A stretch of 9,095 nt of DNA from assembly GCA_021785095.1 (NCBI GenBank), contig JAJYGM010000085.1:1-9095 (forward strand). The letters are read 5' to 3'. Both the position numbers and the translations under genes were made by a program. The notes under the pieces were generated by a model. It was given only the letters and a program-made list of their open reading frames with translations, was not told the origin of the DNA and ran no database searches. The DNA is from Actinomycetes bacterium (GTDB lineage Bacteria; Actinomycetota; Acidimicrobiia; Acidimicrobiales; Bog-793). This document shows positions 5,750 to 9,095 of this stretch, piece after piece (position 1 is the stretch's first letter; every line of letters begins with the position of its first letter).

Positions 5750-7764
5750 TGATCGTGGCGCGCCGTGAACGTGGCGCGTGCGCCGGTCAGGGAGCGGAGG
5801 TCCACGGCGTAGCGGACCAGTTCGGCCGCCGGGACGTGGGCGACGATGACCTGGTCGCCCTCGTCGGCGACCTCGGTGCGCAGCACTCGGCCGCGCCGCG
5901 CGTTCAGGTCCCCGAGGACGTCGCCCTGCAGCGAGGCGGGGACCGTCACCTCGACCTGTGAGACCGGCTCGAGCAGCACCGGCCCCGCCTTGGCGAGCGC
6001 CTCCCGGAACGCCAGCGCGCCGGCCATCTTGAAGCTGAGCTCGGAGGAGTCCACCGGGTGGTACTTGCCGTCGAGGCACGTGACCTCCACGTCGACCACG
6101 GGGTAGCCGCTGGTGCCGCCCTGGGCCATCGCCTCGACCACGCCCTTCTCGACCGCCGGGATGAACTGGCGCGGGATCGCCCCACCGACGACCTGGTCGA
6201 CGAAGCGGAAGCCCTCCCCTCGTCCGATCGGCGCCACCCGCAGCGTCGCGACCCCGTACTGACCGTGGCCCCCGGTCTGCTTCTTGTACTTGCCCTCGGC
6301 CTCGGCGACGCCGGTCACGGTCTCCCGGTAGGGGACGACGAGCTCCTCGGCCTCGACCTCGACGCCGAACTTGCGCCGCAGGCGCTCCAGCACGACCTGC
6401 AGGTGGGTGTCCCCCATGCCCGAGAGCAGCGTCTGGCGGGTCTCGTCGCTCCGCGTGACGGCCAGGCAGGAGTCCTCCTCCTGGAGCCGGTGGAGCGCGG
6501 TCATGAGCTTGTCCTCGTCTCCCTTCGAACGCGGGCGAACGGCGATGGTGTAGACCGGCTCCGGGGGGGTGAGCGGGGGGATCGAGACCGGCATCCCCTT
6601 CGAGGCCAGGGTGTCGCCGGTGCGGACGTCACCGAGGCGCGCGACCGCGACGAGGTCACCGGCTTCGGCCGCCTGGACGACGTCTTGGTCCTTGCCACGG
6701 GGCGCGAGCAGGGTGTGGAGCCGCTCCTCGGCGTGGGTCCGGGAGTTGACGAGGACGACGTCCGGATGGAGGGTCCCCGACACGACCTGCAGGAGCGAGA
6801 CCTTGCCGACGTGCGCGTCCGAGACGGTGCGGACGACTCGGGCGAGCGCGGGTCCGGTGGGGTCGAAACGGACCGGCTGGGCCTGGCCACCGGCGACCAC
6901 CTCGACCGGCGCGCGCTGCGAGGGCGGGGGGACCAGTTCGCAGAGGTAGCTGGCGAGACGGTCCACGCCGACCAGCGCGGCTGCGGAGCCGAGCAGCACC
7001 GGAAAGACCGTTCCGTCGGCCACGCCGGTCGCGAGCGCTGCCTCGAGCTCCTTGGCGCCCGGTACGTCCCCCTCGAGGTAGCGCTCCATCAGGCTGTCCT
7101 CGGCGACGACGATCCCCTCCACGAGCGCTTCTCGGACCCGGTGCTCGAGCTCGCCGAGGTCGTCGGGGATGGCGGCTTCCCGCCCGATCGGGGAGGGCGC
7201 GGCGCGATCGTAGACCACCGCGGTGTCCGTGAGCAGGTCCACCACGCCGGTGAAGCTCGCCTCGTTGCCGATCGGCAGCTCGAGGGGAGCCACGCCGCTC
7301 CCGAAGGCCTCGTGCAGCTGGTCGAGCGTCGCCTGGAAGTCCGCGTGCTCGCGGTCGACCTTGTTGACGAAGATGAGCCGCGGGAGGTGCCGGCGTGCGG
7401 CGAGCCGCCAGGCCCGGACCGTGCCCGGCTGGACCCCGTCCGTCGCACTCACGACGAACACCGCCGCGTCCGCAACCGAGAGCCCGACCGCGACGTCGTG
7501 GGCGAAGTCCGGGTAACCAGGCGTGTCGACGAGGTTGAGCTTGTGCTCCTCGTGCTCGAGCGCCGCGACGGCGAGGCCGAGCGACTGGTGGCGCTTGGCC
7601 TCCTCGGGCTCGAAGTCGAGCGCCGCTGAGCCGTCGTCCACCCGGCCGAGCCGGGAGATCGCGCCCGTCAGCAGCAAGAGCGCCTCGCCGAGGGTCGTCT
7701 TCCCGGCCCCCCCGTGCCCGACCAGGGCGACGGTCCGGACACTTCCCGGTGGCAACGTCTTCAC
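5692..7764 (-). CDS. Elongation factor G-like GTPase (EF-G2/FusA2 type)
   Basis: This 690-residue translational GTPase has the EF-G domain order: G domain 1 to about 270, domain II about 290-380, domain III about 395-470, domain IV about 475-590 with KYKKQTGGHGQYG at 492-504, and domain V from about 595. The P-loop GHGGAGKT (16-23), DTPG (80-83) and NKVD (134-137) are intact. Two changes mark it as an EF-G paralogue and not the main translocase. The switch I RGITI motif is replaced by RHQSLGL (58-64), and the catalytic His after DTPG is Tyr84 (DTPGYPDF). No ribosomal-protein (str operon) or tuf neighbours are present. Members of this family (Thermus EF-G-2, mycobacterial FusA2) bind GTP and ribosomes, but their role is unsettled; recovery from stress or a recycling-type role has been suggested. 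The start is a GTG with GAGGT (7771-7775) upstream; the frame opens with MKTLPPGSVRTVALVGHGG, as expected for the G domain. Confidence 0.93.
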   Translation of the reverse strand: MKTLPPGSVRTVALVGHGGAGKTTLGEALLLLTGAISRLGRVDDGSAALDFEPEEAKRHQSLGLAVAALEHEEHKLNLVDTPGYPDFAHDVAVGLSVADAAVFVVSATDGVQPGTVRAWRLAARRHLPRLIFVNKVDREHADFQATLDQLHEAFGSGVAPLELPIGNEASFTGVVDLLTDTAVVYDRAAPSPIGREAAIPDDLGELEHRVREALVEGIVVAEDSLMERYLEGDVPGAKELEAALATGVADGTVFPVLLGSAAALVGVDRLASYLCELVPPPSQRAPVEVVAGGQAQPVRFDPTGPALARVVRTVSDAHVGKVSLLQVVSGTLHPDVVLVNSRTHAEERLHTLLAPRGKDQDVVQAAEAGDLVAVARLGDVRTGDTLASKGMPVSIPPLTPPEPVYTIAVRPRSKGDEDKLMTALHRLQEEDSCLAVTRSDETRQTLLSGMGDTHLQVVLERLRRKFGVEVEAEELVVPYRETVTGVAEAEGKYKKQTGGHGQYGVATLRVAPIGRGEGFRFVDQVVGGAIPRQFIPAVEKGVVEAMAQGGTSGYPVVDVEVTCLDGKYHPVDSSELSFKMAGALAFREALAKAGPVLLEPVSQVEVTVPASLQGDVLGDLNARRGRVLRTEVADEGDQVIVAHVPAAELVRYAVDLRSLTGARATFTARHDHYEVVPSHLASRLPARSSG

Positions 7765-7782
7765 CTGCGCACCTCGCTTCCT

Positions 7783-7800
7783 CGCGGCCCCCCGGCCGCG
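7783..7800 (-). repeat. Perfect GC-only hairpin in the leader of the EF-G-like gene
   Basis: CGCGGCC (7783-7789) and GGCCGCG (7794-7800) are perfectly complementary across a 4-nt loop, GGGG on the minus strand. The stem lies 18 nt upstream of the GTG start and 7 nt before the Shine-Dalgarno. In the minus-strand transcript it would be a very stable 7-bp stem that could influence ribosome loading or mRNA stability. No U-tract follows, so a terminator is unlikely. Confidence 0.45.
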
Positions 7801-7866
7801 CCCACGAGTCGGCCTCGGACCCCCGCACCAGGCAGTGGGTCGTCCGGCCCCGGTTCGTGGACCCTC

Positions 7867-7872
7867 AGCCTA
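7867..7872 (-). promoter_or_regulatory. Candidate -10 box for the EF-G-like gene
   Basis: On the minus strand TAGGCT fits TANNNT. It would start a transcript near 7860 with a leader of about 95 nt containing the 7783-7800 hairpin and the Shine-Dalgarno site. No convincing -35 is seen, so this is weak. Confidence 0.25.
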
Positions 7873-7886
7873 CCGACCGGGGCTGC

Positions 7887-7892
7887 TAGCGT
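7887..7892 (+). promoter_or_regulatory. Candidate -10 box for a leaderless phosphatidyltransferase transcript
   Basis: TAGCGT fits TANNNT and ends 6 nt before the GTG start at 7899, the spacing expected when transcription begins on the start codon. The only G-rich bases upstream abut the start codon and cannot act as a normal Shine-Dalgarno. No clear -35 is present. Confidence 0.45.
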
Positions 7893-7898
7893 GGGGAA

Positions 7899-8939
7899 GT
7901 GCTCGACGCGCGCTTCCGGACCGGTCTGGACCGGTGCACCGCGCCCGTCGGGGCCCGGCTCGCCCGAGCCGGCGTGCGGGCGGACCACCTCACCGCAGCG
8001 GGCATGGTCCTCGCCGTCTCCTCCGGCGCAGTGATCGCGACCGGGGCGCTCCGGGTAGGGCTCGTGCTCCTGGTTGCAGGGGCCCTCCCGGACCTGCTGG
8101 ACGGCCCGGTTGCCCGGGCCGGCCGCGGTGGGACCCCGCGAGGGGAGTTCTTCGACTCGGTCGCGGATCGAGTGAGCGACGGTGCCGTGCTCGCGGGGCT
8201 CGCCTGGTTCCTCCTCCACGCGGGCAACCCCGATCTCGCGCTCCTCCCGGTGGCGTTGCTCGGCCTGTCGCTCCTCGTCTCCTACGAGCGCGCGAAGGCC
8301 GAGGCGCTCGGCTTTCGGGCCAAGGGTGGCCTCATGGAACGCGGCGAGCGGGTGCTCGCCCTCGTCGTTGCGCTGGCGATACCGGCCGTGCTGGTACCGG
8401 TCCTCTGGGTGATGCTCGCGCTCACGGCGATCCTCGCCGCCCCCCGCTTCGTGCGCGTCTGGCGCCAGGCGAGTGCCCCCCCGGATCGGGACCCCCTCCG
8501 GGTCGGGGTGCCGCACCGCACCGAGCCGTCGCTCCCGCCCGCCGCCCTCCCGCCCGCCGCGCTCGGCGGGGAGCTCGCCACCACCCCTCCGCGGTGGCGA
8601 AGCGGGCAGTGGCGCAGCCCACGGGTCGAGTCTCGCTGGCGCGCGTGGCGGGAGGAGGCCGAAGCGCGGCGCCGGGCGAGCGCGGGCGCCGAGGATGCGG
8701 CGCGACGCCTGTCGACGCCGAGCGCGTCTGGCGGCGATGCGCTCCCCGCTCCTGCCCTGGCCGCGTCCACGGCTGCGTCGTCGACGGGCTGGCGATGGAG
8801 GACCGGGAGTGCGTCCGCCCGGCGCCGCTGGCACGCGACAGGCCGGCGGCGGGGCGGGGCCGGTGTCGACCAGGGCGGGCGCCGGCGCTCGCGCACGGGC
8901 CGGAAGCTCGGGTGGCCGACCAGCTCCGCCAGCAGCTGA
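7899..8939 (+). CDS. pgsA: CDP-alcohol phosphatidyltransferase, probable phosphatidylinositol phosphate synthase
   Basis: This 346-residue membrane enzyme is predicted to transfer a phosphatidyl group from CDP-diacylglycerol to an alcohol, probably inositol 1-phosphate as in actinobacterial PgsA1. The signature D-x2-DG-x2-AR-x8-G-x3-D-x3-D is perfect: Asp65, Asp68, Gly69, Ala72, Arg73, Gly82, Asp86 and Asp90. About six hydrophobic segments lie within residues 32-190. Substrate is inferred from context: an acyltransferase of the PIM type follows, and thrS with the HIT gene lies upstream, as in mycobacteria. Phosphatidylglycerophosphate synthesis remains possible. The start is a GTG with a candidate leaderless -10 box. 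Residues about 191-346 are odd: an Arg/Ala/Ser/Pro-rich, low-complexity tail, where mycobacterial PgsA1 is only about 217 residues. The end overlaps the start of the next gene by 28 bp. Confidence 0.88.
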   Translation: MLDARFRTGLDRCTAPVGARLARAGVRADHLTAAGMVLAVSSGAVIATGALRVGLVLLVAGALPDLLDGPVARAGRGGTPRGEFFDSVADRVSDGAVLAGLAWFLLHAGNPDLALLPVALLGLSLLVSYERAKAEALGFRAKGGLMERGERVLALVVALAIPAVLVPVLWVMLALTAILAAPRFVRVWRQASAPPDRDPLRVGVPHRTEPSLPPAALPPAALGGELATTPPRWRSGQWRSPRVESRWRAWREEAEARRRASAGAEDAARRLSTPSASGGDALPAPALAASTAASSTGWRWRTGSASARRRWHATGRRRGGAGVDQGGRRRSRTGRKLGWPTSSASS

Positions 8940-9095
8940 CGCTCGCTGCGTACCTCGGCGCCGCACGCATCGCCTGCACGCTCCCGGCGGCGCTCGCCGA
9001 CGGCGCCGGACGCGGCATGGGTGTCGTCTACGGCCGCGCCGCCCGCAAGAAGCGCCGGCTGGTCGCGAGCCATCTCCGCCGGGTCGGCTCCGCCC
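8912..9095 (+). CDS. Partial acyltransferase, probable PIM or lauroyl-type (HtrB/PatA-like)
   Basis: Only the first 61 codons are in the window; the gene runs off the right edge. The N-terminus (VADQLRQQL, then LAAYLGAARIACTLPAALADGAGRG and ARKKRRLVASHLRRV) resembles the helical start of lysophospholipid/lauroyl acyltransferases. These begin with a hydrophobic helix carrying a short ALP-type motif, then a basic helix with a RxNLxRV-like segment, here SHLRRV. Its place directly after the phosphatidyltransferase matches mycobacterial PatA (Rv2611c), which acylates phosphatidylinositol mannosides at the cytoplasmic membrane. The catalytic HX4D motif would lie beyond the window, so the call rests on the N-terminus and gene order. 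The start is uncertain. GTG 8912 has GGAAG 5 nt upstream; the frame is open further upstream, with an ATG at 8795. The chosen start overlaps the previous gene by 28 bp, suggesting coupling. Confidence 0.6.
   Translation, partial: MADQLRQQLTLAAYLGAARIACTLPAALADGAGRGMGVVYGRAARKKRRLVASHLRRVGSA

Noticed and set aside
4193..6079. 628-residue minus-strand open frame
   Set aside because: Antisense to the permease, whose membrane segments and NCS1 motifs are clear; high-GC shadow composition.
6058..7629. 523-residue plus-strand open frame
   Set aside because: Antisense to the EF-G-like gene; the composition rich in Asp, Arg, Glu and Val is the usual mirror image of a high-GC gene.
7761..8966. 401-residue minus-strand open frame
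   Set aside because: Antisense to the phosphatidyltransferase gene, which carries the perfect CDP-alcohol signature.
1..9095. CRISPR array, tRNA/rRNA gene, insertion sequence, phage or defence system
   Set aside because: No regularly spaced repeats, cloverleaf-like sequence, transposase, integrase or terminal inverted repeats were seen on either strand, and every long gene is accounted for.

Overview
The window comes from a very GC-rich bacterium with GTG starts, translationally coupled genes and leaderless-type promoters. Its gene content points to Actinomycetota. The run thrS, HIT-family Ap4A phosphorylase-like gene, CDP-alcohol phosphatidyltransferase and PIM-type acyltransferase matches the mycobacterial order Rv2614c-Rv2613c-Rv2612c-Rv2611c as I remember it. 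A deep actinobacterial branch such as Acidimicrobiia is plausible but is inference.

Layout, left to right. Bases 49-735 (minus) encode a HAD-family phosphatase, divergent from thrS (801-2855, plus). thrS is coupled through a TGATG overlap to a HIT-family protein (2855-3505, plus). A Nudix-winged-helix protein resembling the NrtR regulators (3375-4211, minus) converges on the HIT gene, and their 3' ends overlap by 131 bp. That gene is divergent from an NCS1-family permease (4271-5749, plus). An EF-G-like translational GTPase (5692-7764, minus) converges on the permease with a 58-bp overlap. A CDP-alcohol phosphatidyltransferase (7899-8939, plus) follows, and then the first 61 codons of a PIM/lauroyl-type acyltransferase (8912 to the window end, plus).

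How the genes may work together. thrS and the HIT gene form a translation/nucleotide-salvage pair, because aminoacyl-tRNA synthetases produce Ap4A and HIT phosphorylases or hydrolases remove it. The phosphatidyltransferase and acyltransferase belong to phosphatidylinositol/PIM synthesis. Between these two conserved pairs sits a three-gene block of regulator, transporter and EF-G-like GTPase. I do not recall this block at this position in mycobacteria.

The most interesting feature is the regulator-permease pair. The regulator's Nudix box has lost its catalytic glutamates, and a 41-bp nested dyad (4182-4222) covers the regulator's start codon and Shine-Dalgarno sequence and a candidate permease promoter. 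This looks like a self-contained ligand-sensing control module for uptake of a nucleobase-like or NAD-precursor-like compound. I see no tRNA, rRNA, CRISPR array, insertion sequence or phage gene. Apart from this module the window is largely housekeeping.
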